64,000 nucleotides of DNA from LD21 sp963715785 (GCA_963715785.1 OY970276.1:4402001-4466000); one strand, 5' to 3'. Positions 37,740 through 46,987 are shown, counted from the stretch's first letter. Notes: a model not told the origin generated them from the letters alone. Numbers and translations are program-made.

Positions 37740-39644
37740 TCAGATATTTGCCAGCTGTTTTATCGACTTGAGGTAGCTTATACCCGGTATGCTTTTGGGT
37801 TTATCGATAAGCGCTTCGGCCACAATCTCTGCAATATCTGCAACTCTTGTCTGAGTAACAGCCGAGAAAGTCTTTTTGCAGAGAGGACAAGCTGTTGCCA
37901 GAATATCGGGACCAGACCTTGTCAGTTGGATGGCTGCATCTGAAGCGATTTTTTTTCTTTGCTGCGAACTGATTTTCATATTTGCAAGGCTTCCACCGCA
38001 GCAAAGTGAATTTTCATTTTCAAAATTGGTTTTCTCAAGACGTGACACATAGCTCAAAACCTCAGCAGGCTCGGCATAAACACCTGAACCTCTGCCCAGG
38101 TCACAAGGAGAATGGTACACAACCCTCTTGCGCAAAAATTTCATTTTTACAGTTCCCTCTTCAATGAGCATCTTTATAAACTGCGTATGATGAACTACAT
38201 CCACGTCGAGATAGTAGCTTTCCTTAAACACTTTATAACAGATCGGGCATGATGTGACCAGCATGCGTGCTCCTGTTTTCCAGATCAGCTGAGAATTATA
38301 GTTGATCACCTCCCTGGCTTCCCTGTCCTGCCCTGCCAGCATAAGTGGACGCCCGCAACACACACCTCCCTGCTCATCAATAAAGGTGTATTTCAACCCC
38401 GAAGCCTTAAGGATTTTTATCATTGAATTCTTAATTGAAGGAGTCAGATGTGTCATACACCCTGCAAAATATATTACATCAGATTTTTCAGGCTCAGTCT
38501 CCCTGAGAAAATCATAATTTGAAGAACTTATTGATCTGTCATGACCATTAGACTCTCTCACCCTGAAATATCCCTTGTAAATGTTCCTGAATTCATTTTC
38601 CACTCCTCGCCTGCGCTGAATCATTCTAATGGGCGAAATTTCAATACCCACAGGACATTTCTGATCACAACGGCCACAGAGCAGGCAATTATCAACTATT
38701 TCAGAGACATCTTCATTATTTCTGATAGCTTTCATAAGGTAGGCTGACTGTATATTGGTTATTCCAGCAGAATAATTCAGCTGGCATGCATCAATACAGA
38801 TCCCGCATGATGAGCAGGAGTATGCCTGGACTTCAGAGAATGTACCGGCCTTATCACCGGTTTTAATCCCCGAGTTTCTCATGAAAATAAGAAAGAGCTC
38901 AGTAGGGATATGCATATACCTGGTTATGGGAAGCAAAACGAAAAAGGTTCCAAGTGAGAGGGAATAAAGCCACCAGAAAGGATATGCCATTTCGTGCGCC
39001 GGAAGGAACGAGGCAAGCCAGGCGCCAAGTGATCCCGTCAGGAAGCTCCCGGTGCCATATGCTCCGCATGTGAAGCTCTCAGCCAGCAGCCTGCTGGGGA
39101 AAATTAGCCAGAGCGAGGTCAGTGCTATCCTGTCGGTAAGCTTAAGCCTGGTGGTCTTTTTCATCCCAACAATTCGCGAGTAGAACCTTTTTGCTATTGC
39201 TAATAATAACCCCGACAGGATGAATGCGAGTATCAGGTCCATTAAGAATCCGTAGAAAGCCTCAAATCCCATCCGCCCGTGATCGGGATTAAAAAACCTG
39301 AAAAATATGGCTTTATATGGCGCGTTCAGATGTTTGGCGCTGAATATATCAGCTTCGATGGTACCGAAAAAAATAAGTAAAAACCAGCCGAAAGCCAGGC
39401 TCATATGCATATATCCCAGACGAAGGTTCGATTTAAGTATCTTCCTGTGTATCAGACTTTCCATGAATATTTCCTTGAGGCTCATGGCAAAAGGGATCCC
39501 GAAAAAGCCTCTTTGAAGCCTCAGTTTATCAGGTCTGGAGAGGTCATGGAACCAAATAACACTTCGCGTTACAACATAAATTATTATGAAGTACAATCCA
39601 ATATTAAAGGGAATTATGAAGGGCTCAAATTTCATATTCGTCAT
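37740..39644 (-). CDS. Membrane cytochrome-b/iron-sulfur/CCG fusion (HdrE-HdrD or DsrM-DsrK type)
   Basis: 634 aa. Residues 10-255 hold five or six membrane helices of the NarI/HdrE/DsrM type with candidate haem or quinone His (H80, H218, H245). Residues 277-330 bind two [4Fe-4S] clusters: CSSCGICIDAC (C277, 280, 283, 287) and CLLCGRCDQKCP (C320, 323, 326, 330). Two CCG domains follow: C396, C429-C430, C466, C469, and C514, C548-C549, C586, C589, as in HdrD/DsrK, where they bind the non-cubane cluster that splits disulfides. The fusion joins a quinone-reactive membrane domain to a disulfide-reductase-like head. It is the last gene of the Hdr-like operon and overlaps the upstream gene by 20 bases. 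The physiological disulfide is unknown. Confidence 0.85.
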   Translation of the reverse strand: MTNMKFEPFIIPFNIGLYFIIIYVVTRSVIWFHDLSRPDKLRLQRGFFGIPFAMSLKEIFMESLIHRKILKSNLRLGYMHMSLAFGWFLLIFFGTIEADIFSAKHLNAPYKAIFFRFFNPDHGRMGFEAFYGFLMDLILAFILSGLLLAIAKRFYSRIVGMKKTTRLKLTDRIALTSLWLIFPSRLLAESFTCGAYGTGSFLTGSLGAWLASFLPAHEMAYPFWWLYSLSLGTFFVLLPITRYMHIPTELFLIFMRNSGIKTGDKAGTFSEVQAYSCSSCGICIDACQLNYSAGITNIQSAYLMKAIRNNEDVSEIVDNCLLCGRCDQKCPVGIEISPIRMIQRRRGVENEFRNIYKGYFRVRESNGHDRSISSSNYDFLRETEPEKSDVIYFAGCMTHLTPSIKNSMIKILKASGLKYTFIDEQGGVCCGRPLMLAGQDREAREVINYNSQLIWKTGARMLVTSCPICYKVFKESYYLDVDVVHHTQFIKMLIEEGTVKMKFLRKRVVYHSPCDLGRGSGVYAEPAEVLSYVSRLEKTNFENENSLCCGGSLANMKISSQQRKKIASDAAIQLTRSGPDILATACPLCKKTFSAVTQTRVADIAEIVAEALIDKPKSIPGISYLKSIKQLANI

Positions 39645-39999
39645 ATTTCTGGAAAGCCTTCTTTACCAGGGTTATAACATTTCTGGTATTTACGCCACGA
39701 GGGCATACCAGGGTGCATTTTCCACAGAGCATGCATTTTTTTATATTCTGCCTGACCTTCTCATTTTCTCCTCTCTTGATGAGTATGTTCAGCTCTCTCA
39801 GACTAAATTCTGTAAAATTTCCGGTGGTGCATGTTGCAGTGCATCCGCCGCATTCTATGCATAACCTGAAGCTGGGTTCGTTAGCAAATATATAGTCAGC
39901 GATGCGTCTGTCGTTGGAATCATAATCGATCAGGCGACCCTTGGATAATGTAAATCCGAATTTTCTTAAACTAACGGTTCCCATCTTTAAGATAATCAA
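39625..39999 (-). CDS. HdrC-like 4Fe-4S protein (second, short)
   Basis: 124 aa; an alternative ATG at 39984 gives 119 aa. Two [4Fe-4S] motifs: CIECGGCTATC (C47, 50, 53, 57) and CMLCGKCTLVCPRG (C89, 92, 95, 99). Spacing and flanks match HdrC, the small electron carrier that connects HdrA and HdrB/D. It overlaps the HdrA-like gene before it (29 or 14 bases, depending on start) and the membrane HdrED-like gene after it (20 bases), so translation is coupled. It probably passes electrons between the flavoprotein and the membrane subunit. Confidence 0.85.
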   Translation of the reverse strand: MIILKMGTVSLRKFGFTLSKGRLIDYDSNDRRIADYIFANEPSFRLCIECGGCTATCTTGNFTEFSLRELNILIKRGENEKVRQNIKKCMLCGKCTLVCPRGVNTRNVITLVKKAFQKYDEYEI

Positions 40000-41005
40000 T
40001 CACCTCAATTACTGCGGCACGAGCATGTGATATTGTTTCAGTAATATTCATCGGTGCAGTACATGTGCCGGCATAAAATACCCCGTCAACATTGCTTTTA
40101 TTGTTGCCAAAATGATTGTCGGCCGGTGCAAAAAATCTATTTTCTCCTGTTTTCAGATCAGCAACAGCAGCAATCTGGTTTCCTCCTTCCGACATTTCCA
40201 TGCCTGCCATAAGTACCAGCATATCAACTTTCATCCTGAGAGGTCTTCCTGCCAGAGTATCTTCCACCTTAATTAACAGCTTGTTTTCAATGGTTTCGCT
40301 TGCTTCAGACACTTTGCCTCTTATAAAGTTTACCCCCCATTTCTCCTGTGCTTCACGGTAAAGCTCTTCATACAAGGCCCCGCCCATTCTCATATCCATA
40401 TAAAAGCAGAAGACCTTCGAATCAGAGAGCTGATTCCTTATCTCAATTGCCTGTTTGACTGCCGTTACGCAACAAAGCTTGGAGCAATAAAAATTGCCTA
40501 CTTTCTCATCGCGTGAACCTACACAGTGTACAATTCCAACTGACTCAGGAACGCGCCCGTCCGTCAGGGTGATCTCTCCTTCCCTGAACATCTTCTCAAG
40601 ATCAGAGGAAGTAATTACATTATTGTAGATGCCGTAACCATATTCCTCTTTTTTCTCGCTTTTAAAGAGATCAAAACCTGTGGCAATAACAAGGGCCCGG
40701 GCAGTTAACTGGTCGCCATGATTGGTTTTTATAATAAATTGCTTTTTGTTTCTCTCAAGACTTTCAATTGTGGTCCCCTTGAGCAAGGTAAGATTTTCGT
40801 GGCTGATAAGCCCGTTTTGATATTGTACAACCTCCCGGCTGTCTCTTCTGTCAGGGAACAAATGGGCCCAGTTTTTAACATGACCGCCAGTCTCACTATC
40901 CTTCTCAATCAGAGTAACCTTGCATCCGGCTTTTGCCAGCTGTCCGGCTGCTTCAATTCCTGCGGTACCCCCTCCTACTATAATCACATCTCCCGTCATC
41001 TTCAA
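39971..41005 (-). CDS. Short HdrA/QmoA-like FAD-binding oxidoreductase
   Basis: 344 aa. The N-terminal dinucleotide fold VIIVGGGTAGIEAAGQLA with the E at LIEKDSETGGH is of the HdrA type. VHCVGSRDEKVGNFYCSKLCC (about 167-187) is the HdrA/QmoA Cys-bearing segment, and FYAGTCTAPMNITETISHARAA near the end closes the FAD site. The family's N-terminal iron-sulfur extension and C-terminal ferredoxin domains are missing, so this is the core flavoprotein only, closer in size to QmoA. In HdrA this domain bifurcates electrons; whether this short form can is uncertain. It overlaps HdrB by 4 bases. Confidence 0.85.
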   Translation of the reverse strand: MKMTGDVIIVGGGTAGIEAAGQLAKAGCKVTLIEKDSETGGHVKNWAHLFPDRRDSREVVQYQNGLISHENLTLLKGTTIESLERNKKQFIIKTNHGDQLTARALVIATGFDLFKSEKKEEYGYGIYNNVITSSDLEKMFREGEITLTDGRVPESVGIVHCVGSRDEKVGNFYCSKLCCVTAVKQAIEIRNQLSDSKVFCFYMDMRMGGALYEELYREAQEKWGVNFIRGKVSEASETIENKLLIKVEDTLAGRPLRMKVDMLVLMAGMEMSEGGNQIAAVADLKTGENRFFAPADNHFGNNKSNVDGVFYAGTCTAPMNITETISHARAAVIEVIDYLKDGNR

Positions 41006-42063
41006 ACATTTATAAGATTCTGAGGTATTGGCATTTGCTTGCCGTCTTTGGTCTTATATTTATCAGCTGTATCAAATTCTATTCCCAACTTTCTTAACAA
41101 TGGTTCTGATTGAACCATATGATACTGCAGACCAAGATCCCATGGATTATATCCGAGAACAAGTCCGGCAAGCTCCTCATAAGTAAGAACGGGAATTGAT
41201 TCACCATCCTGGCCGTAAGAAATTCCTTCCATTTCTTTAATCGTATACTGCCATCTATCCATGAACATGGTGCATCCCGGGCAATTTGTCAAGACCATAT
41301 CGGGTTTATATGGCTTCATCGAAGAAAACTTTTTTTCAGTGTTTGAAACAGAATAGCCTCTGTTAGCCTGGACGAGATATTGCCTGAAACCAAATCCGCA
41401 GCAATGTCTCCTCTCCGGATAATCTATTACATTCCCTCCCCACGATTCAACAAGACCGCTGAGCACCCTTGGAAATTCCGCCCCTCCGACACCTGACTTA
41501 GGAAACATCTTAGCATAGTGACATCCAATATGTTCCACAACATTTATTGGTACTCCGGTTTTTTTGTTTATGAGCAGATTTTTTGCCTTAAGTGCTATTT
41601 CATTTCTGAATTTATAAATTATATCGCTTGAATGAGCGACATTCTCCGGTATGTCAAATTCCCTTCCTGTAGCTTTGAAGAGATACTCCCGTGTTTTCTC
41701 AAGCTGCTCGGGAAAATGTTTCCAGGTCTCAAGTATCTCAGTATAAAGCCCGAATGAGGTCACACAAGAGATTGCAATATTTTTGTAGCCCGATTCCTTC
41801 ATCAGAGCAAAATGACGGGCAATCACTGTCATGATTGTGGCAGATGGAACGATATCGCTGTGATATCCAATTCCTGTACATGTAGTGTGGCCGGGATTCT
41901 CATAAACATCTTTTCCAAGGATATTTCGCATCAGGTTCAGAAAGAATTGCTCCGAACCAGGGAAGAAGCTCTGGCGAATACATGATCTCACATAAAAGAA
42001 ATGGTCGTCAGCTATCTCTTTCTGGTAATCGGACCAAATCCTTTTTTTCCCGTCTGCATCCAT
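41002..42063 (-). CDS. HdrB-like CCG-domain protein
   Basis: 353 aa, soluble. Cys motifs of the HdrB/HdrD/GlpC CCG family are present: CTGIGY near 60, CVTSFGLY near 100, HIGCHYAK, RRHCCGFGFRQ and TNCPGCTMF. The CX(n)CCGX(m)CXXC pattern in the second half is the ligand set for the non-cubane [4Fe-4S] cluster that reduces disulfides in HdrB. The first 60 residues are unlike typical HdrB. It lies 10 bases after HdrC1 and overlaps the HdrA-like gene by 4. It is a candidate catalytic subunit for a disulfide or persulfide reaction in the cytoplasm. Confidence 0.85.
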   Translation of the reverse strand: MDADGKKRIWSDYQKEIADDHFFYVRSCIRQSFFPGSEQFFLNLMRNILGKDVYENPGHTTCTGIGYHSDIVPSATIMTVIARHFALMKESGYKNIAISCVTSFGLYTEILETWKHFPEQLEKTREYLFKATGREFDIPENVAHSSDIIYKFRNEIALKAKNLLINKKTGVPINVVEHIGCHYAKMFPKSGVGGAEFPRVLSGLVESWGGNVIDYPERRHCCGFGFRQYLVQANRGYSVSNTEKKFSSMKPYKPDMVLTNCPGCTMFMDRWQYTIKEMEGISYGQDGESIPVLTYEELAGLVLGYNPWDLGLQYHMVQSEPLLRKLGIEFDTADKYKTKDGKQMPIPQNLINV

Positions 42064-42073
42064 CTTTAAAAAC

Positions 42074-42793
42074 TTAGATTTTGTTGGTATTATGGCTCCC
42101 GTTATTAGCAGTAAACACTTCTACAAAATAATCATTATCAAGCCCTTCTGTACTGAATTGAATACCCATTTCTGAGGCTTTTGTCTTGGAGTAATCTTCA
42201 ATAAGATCAAAAAATTCGGTTCCGCCGGTCACATCAAAAATGCTTTTAAGCTCATCAAGAGCCTCCTTTGGGATCTTTCTTAATGGGCCGGTGCCAATTC
42301 CGTTTATCTGTCCTCCCAGACGTTCAAAAACATCATCTGAATTATCAAGAATATATTGCCATATCGGTCCCTGCTCGGGATGCATTTCCGGACTAACTGC
42401 GTAAGTTGCAGCACAATAACCATATTTAAAGATATTTTCTCCGACAGTTCTCTTGATGGCCAGCTGCTGACGTCCCTTTTCAGATTCTGTAAAATATCCG
42501 AGCTTCTGCGAAAGTGTTCTTAATGCCATTATTATCAGGCCCGGTGTATTACCGCGCGGACACCTTGTTTTGCACGACATACATTCACCGCAATACCAGA
42601 TTGTTTCGGACTTCAGAAGTTCAGTTATCCGGTCATCTTCCCTCGTTTGAACAGTATCAACAATTATCCTGGGATCATAATTGTAAAACTCTGCTGCAGG
42701 GCAGATTGCTGTGCAAACTCCGCAATTCATACAGGCATTCAGTCCCTCTTCAAACCTGACATCTTCCAGTAATACATCAAAAAGTTTTGCCAT
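42074..42793 (-). CDS. HdrC-like 4Fe-4S protein (first, long)
   Basis: 239 aa. Two [4Fe-4S] motifs near the N-terminus: CMNCGVCTAICP (C21, 24, 27, 31) and YCGECMSCKTRCPRG (C68, 71, 74, 78), followed by a helical C-terminal region of about 150 residues, longer than usual for HdrC. It is first in the five-gene Hdr-like operon, 10 bases before HdrB, and 38 bases downstream of an exact -7 box. It is the likely partner of HdrB in the soluble HdrABC-like unit. Confidence 0.85.
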   Translation of the reverse strand: MAKLFDVLLEDVRFEEGLNACMNCGVCTAICPAAEFYNYDPRIIVDTVQTREDDRITELLKSETIWYCGECMSCKTRCPRGNTPGLIIMALRTLSQKLGYFTESEKGRQQLAIKRTVGENIFKYGYCAATYAVSPEMHPEQGPIWQYILDNSDDVFERLGGQINGIGTGPLRKIPKEALDELKSIFDVTGGTEFFDLIEDYSKTKASEMGIQFSTEGLDNDYFVEVFTANNGSHNTNKI

Positions 42794-42830
42794 CAGCCGG
42801 TTATAAATTGCATTTGTTAAAATATTAACA

Positions 42831-42838
42831 CAAATGTA
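42831..42838 (-). promoter_or_regulatory. Bacteroidota -7 box (TACATTTG, minus strand) of the Hdr-like operon
   Basis: Exact TAnnTTTG match 38 bases upstream of the first hdr-like ATG; no clear -33 TTTG. The rest of the gap up to 42993 shows nothing recognisable. Confidence 0.5.
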
Positions 42839-42993
42839 ACCCGTAAATAAAGAAAGGGAAAGAAGCTTAAAGCCTATTTATATAGGGGTATTTATACGTA
42901 TTAAGAAGAGACCTGGGTGATGTGTTTTTGGGAAGCACTGCGGCAAAATTCGACGAAGTGTATGGAGATATTAAAAAATTTAAGATTGAGAAT

Positions 42994-43425
42994 CTATTTT
43001 GCTTTGCTTTTTAAAACAATCATTTTATACACATTATTGACATCAGTTTTGTCGTTAACCATTAAAGTGACCGGCCTGATCTGACCATATCTTTTTGCTG
43101 TTTTAAAATCTTCCTTTATGACATCCGGAAGATCGCTTTCTGCGATAATGGTTTCAGCCTTGTTTCCAAGATAGAATGTAATACGGAAAGAATCATTCAG
43201 AAGTGTGCCCCAAAAGACGGTTTTCTTTTTGTGTTCCATCTTAAAAAGCCATCTTTTGCCATCATTGTAAAAATTCCACTTTCCTGCGGAACCTGCATAG
43301 TTGGCTGTCATATAGTCTGTAATGGATCGCCATAAGCTCATCCGCTCTCCCAGAATTGTTGAGATATAATCATCGGTCGGATAGGTATCCTTATCTGTGA
43401 GCCAAAGCTTATCCTGTTCTGACAT
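42994..43425 (-). CDS. DUF3788-like small protein
   Basis: 143 aa, no signal peptide or membrane segment. The blocks LWLTDKDTYPTDDYI, LWRSITDYMTANY, WNFYNDGKRWLFKME and the closing MIVLKSKAK agree with my memory of DUF3788, a small alpha/beta family of unknown function found mainly in Firmicutes and Bacteroidota and often near transcription regulators. No catalytic motif can be named. It is monocistronic with gaps of about 170-200 bases on both sides. Confidence 0.65.
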   Translation of the reverse strand: MSEQDKLWLTDKDTYPTDDYISTILGERMSLWRSITDYMTANYAGSAGKWNFYNDGKRWLFKMEHKKKTVFWGTLLNDSFRITFYLGNKAETIIAESDLPDVIKEDFKTAKRYGQIRPVTLMVNDKTDVNNVYKMIVLKSKAK

Positions 43426-43594
43426 GATTCCTAAAATTTATTTTTCAATATTTCTAAACGGTTTTATGTCTCTTAAAAAGAAAGCTGTTATTGCTTTAAA
43501 TCAAATAAAAACCATAATCCTGGCACAAAATTCATCCTGACGAGAGTCCCTCAGAGATTTTTCAAGCATACCAGTCAGGCTTTAATATCCTGAA

Positions 43595-43933
43595 TCAGTT
43601 GAGATTCCTCAGATTAGTTACAGCCTCCGGGACACTTTTATGCAAAGCAGCTACCAGCTTGCAAGTATCCATAGCGCTGCATTCACCACAGGTTTTAAAA
43701 CCCTTCCCTTCAGCACAGATCCTGATCTGACAGGTATTCCAGTGGCCAAGCTTCGGACCCTCCTCTCTGCAACCGGTGCAATTGATAAAAGAAGGCGACA
43801 TTTCGGGCACATTGTAATATACCTTCCATTTTTCTGCTGTAGCCTTCCTCAGTTCATCGTCGTTATTAATAGTTGCAATCCTGGCTTCACATGCGGCACA
43901 ATTCAATCCGCAGCATGAAATGATCTTTTCCAT
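43595..43933 (-). CDS. DUF3795 Cys-rich protein
   Basis: 112 aa with about ten Cys: CCGLNCAACEA at the N-terminus, NCTGCREEG in the middle, CQIRICAEGKGFKTCGECSAMDTC toward the C-terminus. This arrangement is that of DUF3795, a family of presumed zinc- or iron-sulfur-binding small proteins of unknown function common in anaerobes. It stands alone on the minus strand. The gap 43934-44124 shows a short plus-strand open frame (44040-44210) that I do not accept as a gene. Confidence 0.75.
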   Translation of the reverse strand: MEKIISCCGLNCAACEARIATINNDDELRKATAEKWKVYYNVPEMSPSFINCTGCREEGPKLGHWNTCQIRICAEGKGFKTCGECSAMDTCKLVAALHKSVPEAVTNLRNLN

Positions 43934-44124
43934 CGGTGAAAGTTTTAATTAAATTAATTTAACTGTTGCCCTTTGACGAAAAATTAATCGGTTTTCATTC
44001 ATCAATTTACACAATTTTAACCGATTCAAAAAATAAGAATGAAAAAAATAAGTAAATCCGACGATGAGGATCCTTCGCTGAAGCTGAGTTGCCAAAATTC
44101 GTGGATTGCAAAAGAATTTTATAG

Positions 44125-45000
44125 TCAGGCAGAAAGCAAAGTCGTAGATTGTTCCATCATGCCGGTAATGCTTCCGTATCTCCAGGATTTAAGGAGAATT
44201 TTTATGTAAAAGAGGAACTGAGATAATAGAAATAAGAAAAAAATGCCTGTTCCTGTAACAGGTTTCATTCCGCCAAGTATCTTTAAAACGAGCCAGATAT
44301 AGAAAACCTGGATTGCGAGCAATATAACCATCATCGGATAGCAGGAATAAAACGTTCTGAAGGTTTTAATGGTTCCGTACCTCAATGCCATAAAACAGGA
44401 GATCTTGTCACCGGAAGAAAGCCATGCACGGGAATAATCCGCTGCAATGATGGTTATAATAAGTGCCAAAATAAATAAGGAAGATAAGATTACTCCCGCC
44501 CTGTAGGCTATGCCATCGGAGAAGGCTTCAGAATGAATAATCGCTGAAAGCGGAATCACAATTATTACAATGCCAAGGAATAGAATGAACATACTTATTA
44601 TAAATGATATAGCAAGAAATGACCAGAATTTTTTTGCTGAGATCCTGAAGTATTCTGCAGCTGAAAAACTCCCTGAATCTCCTCTGAGAAAGCTGAACAA
44701 TCCACCTGAAAGAAATGAATTTATTAGAAATGCAGCAATAAATAACATAAAGATACCACCCGAAAAATAAGAAATAATACTCGTGAAAGCAGCGCCGAGA
44801 TCTGCAAAAACCTCAACATTAATGCCTGATGCAAGTTTTTCTGTAATCGAGCTGTTTCCAAAAGCAGCATTAATGGCATTTTTCATCGGGATAGCAACCA
44901 GGCTGACAAGCAGCAGGGAAAGCGCCCAAATAATGAGTAATGCCTTCCATGATCTCACTGACCGGACAATTCCTGCTTTGAGAGCTTTGAAAATCTTCAT
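44125..45000 (-). CDS. Polytopic membrane protein of unknown function
   Basis: 291 aa with about six hydrophobic helices: roughly 20-40, 82-100, 125-150, 163-185, 213-238 and 245-268. No transport or enzymatic motif is recognised. The N-terminus is basic (KIFKALKAGIVRSVRSWK), as in cytoplasmic-side starts. It resembles in layout the DUF4013-type integral membrane proteins, but I cannot assign it. It starts 12 bases after the C-terminal fragment of the M1 peptidase ends, so it is probably cotranscribed with it. Confidence 0.65.
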   Translation of the reverse strand: MKIFKALKAGIVRSVRSWKALLIIWALSLLLVSLVAIPMKNAINAAFGNSSITEKLASGINVEVFADLGAAFTSIISYFSGGIFMLFIAAFLINSFLSGGLFSFLRGDSGSFSAAEYFRISAKKFWSFLAISFIISMFILFLGIVIIVIPLSAIIHSEAFSDGIAYRAGVILSSLFILALIITIIAADYSRAWLSSGDKISCFMALRYGTIKTFRTFYSCYPMMVILLAIQVFYIWLVLKILGGMKPVTGTGIFFLFLLSQFLFYIKILLKSWRYGSITGMMEQSTTLLSA

Positions 45001-45011
45001 AAATGACTAAT

Positions 45012-45347
45012 CTATAATAATAAAAAGTTTAGCAAAAACTGCATGAATGCTATGAGTTTATCAGAATATCTTCTTACAGGGAGTCGATCCTGTGATAAGG
45101 TCATCGAATTATTAACAATATTAACATCCATCCTTATCTTAAAATCAGGATCAATTTTAACCCATTCAATTTCTTTAGAACCTCTGTATACAAAATCCTT
45201 ATGCCTGCTTTTCCCATCCCACGATTCAAGCACCTCTTCACCGTTGTTAAAGTGAACCAGCACATCAACAGGCAGCATCAAGTCGCCAGCTCTTTCCAGT
45301 CCTGCCACTGATTTAAAAAACTGTTCATTTTTGCTTAAGCTTTTCCC
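45012..45347 (-). pseudogene. C-terminal remainder of the M1 aminopeptidase in the -1 frame
   Basis: This open stretch continues the M1 peptidase in another frame. Its N-terminal part reads GKSLSKNEQFFKSVAGLERAGDLMLPVDVLV, where the AGLERAGDLMLPVDVLVHFNNG region and the later IDPDF, DVNIVNNS segments are the usual C-terminal beta domain of this peptidase type. A GTG at 45306-45308 could start a 98-residue piece but makes no sense as an independent protein. Upstream the frame is closed by TGA at 45348-45350. Inserting one A in the run at 45341-45344 would join it to the main frame. It is either a true mutation, a sequencing error, or a rare ribosomal slip at the G GGA AAA heptamer (45341-45347, minus strand). 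Confidence 0.75.
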
Positions 45348-46987
45348 TCAGCGCTGATTAAAGTATCCTTGTCAGGCTGATCATTAATTTTTTCATTAAG
45401 GATCTTTTCAACTTTGTAATCACATAGGCCCGTACCATAGAGAGTCTGGTTAAAAAACCAGTTCATATCGGTGCCATACTTATTGCCATTATTCGTTGTA
45501 ACTACCTCATTAACAACATTCACAAAGTCCCTGCCGCTTGGATAATTAAAAGCCCATTTTTTATAATATTCACGGAAAACATCATTGGTCGTCTTCTCGC
45601 CTATAATGCCTCTCAATGTCCAAAGCCAGGTTGCTGTTTTATTATACGACATCATTCCATAGGTGCCATCAGGATAATTCCACGAATATTCTGCGTTACT
45701 TACAATCTGTCTTCCGGAACCATGGACATATGATAATCTTCCAAATGATTTGTCGGATATCTTCAGCAATGGATTGTCAATTAATCCCGAATTTTCTCCG
45801 TAATAATGATCCATTATTCTTTCTTCAAAGAATGTATTTACGCCTTCATCGAGCCAGGGTTCCTCAAATTCATTGCTGGCCATGATGCCCATAAAATAGG
45901 CATGTCCGAATTCATGTACAGTCACCATTTCAGGAAAATGCACTGACACTGGCATCATAAAGACCGATGAGGTAGTAAACAATGTTGTATACTCCATTCC
46001 GCCCGCACGGGCTCCTTTCATGGGAGGATCGACAATAGTGACATATGGCCAGGGATAAGGCCCTACATTTTCAGCAAAATATTCCATCGCATGTTTTATG
46101 GCAGTGAAATGTCTTTCAGCCTGATCGGCTCTGTCTGCAGGAAGAAGCAGTGTGATTTTAACATTGTTCCACTGATCAGTGAGCACTAAAAAGCCCGGCC
46201 ATGCCGTCCAGGCAAAATCCACAATGTCCTCTGCCCTGTATACCATGGTTTTGTTTGTCCCGTCAGGCAATGAATCATTTTCAGCCATTAATACACCGCC
46301 CGTCGCAACAACATATTCCTTTGGAACAGTTATAGTTACCTGGTACAAGCTGTGATTAGAGTAGAACTCCGAATTAGCATGGAACTGGTGGCAGTTCCAT
46401 GCACCTTTTGTGGCGTAACGCATCCCGGCAGATTCATAAACCCCAAATTTCGGAAACCACTGAGCTACAAAATAGAAATCAGAAGAGTAACCCGTCCTCC
46501 TTGTCAGTTTCGGCAGCCGGGTTTTGAATTCCATGTTTATAAATACAGTATCACCAGGTGCAGCCGGCTTTGGAAGCCCGACTTTCAGAACAGTGCGGTC
46601 ATCAGGATTTCCATCGTCAGGACTGATAAATTTCATTAAAGGAATAAGATCATTTCCATACCGGTCAGTAAATGAATCAATATCTATTTGTCCGGTATCT
46701 GAAAACACAATATTCTTTTCACCGTTCAATTCCCTGTTCATAGTACTCCGGCTATCTCTGAAGGCATTCATATAGAGATGCAACTCAATATCCGGCACAA
46801 TATCGGCAGACATATTTACCCAGAATGCTTTCAGAACGCCACTTACAGTTTTTTCTACCGGATCGAGCTTTGCGCCGATAGTGTAGCCTGTCTGTCTCTT
46901 ACTTAGGGGTACCTTGTTAATGATCTGTGAATTACCGGTTATAACACAGATCTGCAAGACAAAAATAATAATAGCATATTTCCTCAT
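45335..46987 (-). CDS. M1-family zinc aminopeptidase, frame broken near the C-terminus
   Basis: 550 aa as encoded. Signal peptide at the N-terminus (RKYAIIIFVLQICVITG), beta-sandwich domain, then a gluzincin domain with GGMEYTTLF in the place of the GXMEN motif, the zinc site HEFGH at 358-362 and the second Glu at 381 in WLDEGVNTFFEE. It ends with AEGKA and TAA at 45335, while the normal C-terminal part lies in the -1 frame just downstream. The catalytic domain is intact, so a shortened enzyme could still work. It would cleave N-terminal residues of peptides in the periplasm. See the entry at 45012-45347. Confidence 0.88.
   Translation of the reverse strand: MRKYAIIIFVLQICVITGNSQIINKVPLSKRQTGYTIGAKLDPVEKTVSGVLKAFWVNMSADIVPDIELHLYMNAFRDSRSTMNRELNGEKNIVFSDTGQIDIDSFTDRYGNDLIPLMKFISPDDGNPDDRTVLKVGLPKPAAPGDTVFINMEFKTRLPKLTRRTGYSSDFYFVAQWFPKFGVYESAGMRYATKGAWNCHQFHANSEFYSNHSLYQVTITVPKEYVVATGGVLMAENDSLPDGTNKTMVYRAEDIVDFAWTAWPGFLVLTDQWNNVKITLLLPADRADQAERHFTAIKHAMEYFAENVGPYPWPYVTIVDPPMKGARAGGMEYTTLFTTSSVFMMPVSVHFPEMVTVHEFGHAYFMGIMASNEFEEPWLDEGVNTFFEERIMDHYYGENSGLIDNPLLKISDKSFGRLSYVHGSGRQIVSNAEYSWNYPDGTYGMMSYNKTATWLWTLRGIIGEKTTNDVFREYYKKWAFNYPSGRDFVNVVNEVVTTNNGNKYGTDMNWFFNQTLYGTGLCDYKVEKILNEKINDQPDKDTLISAEGKA

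Noticed and set aside
44040..44210. Plus-strand open frame of 56 codons starting ATGAAAAAAATA in the gap before the membrane protein gene
   Set aside because: It runs antisense into the end of the membrane protein gene, has no promoter box and no recognisable family, so chance is more likely.
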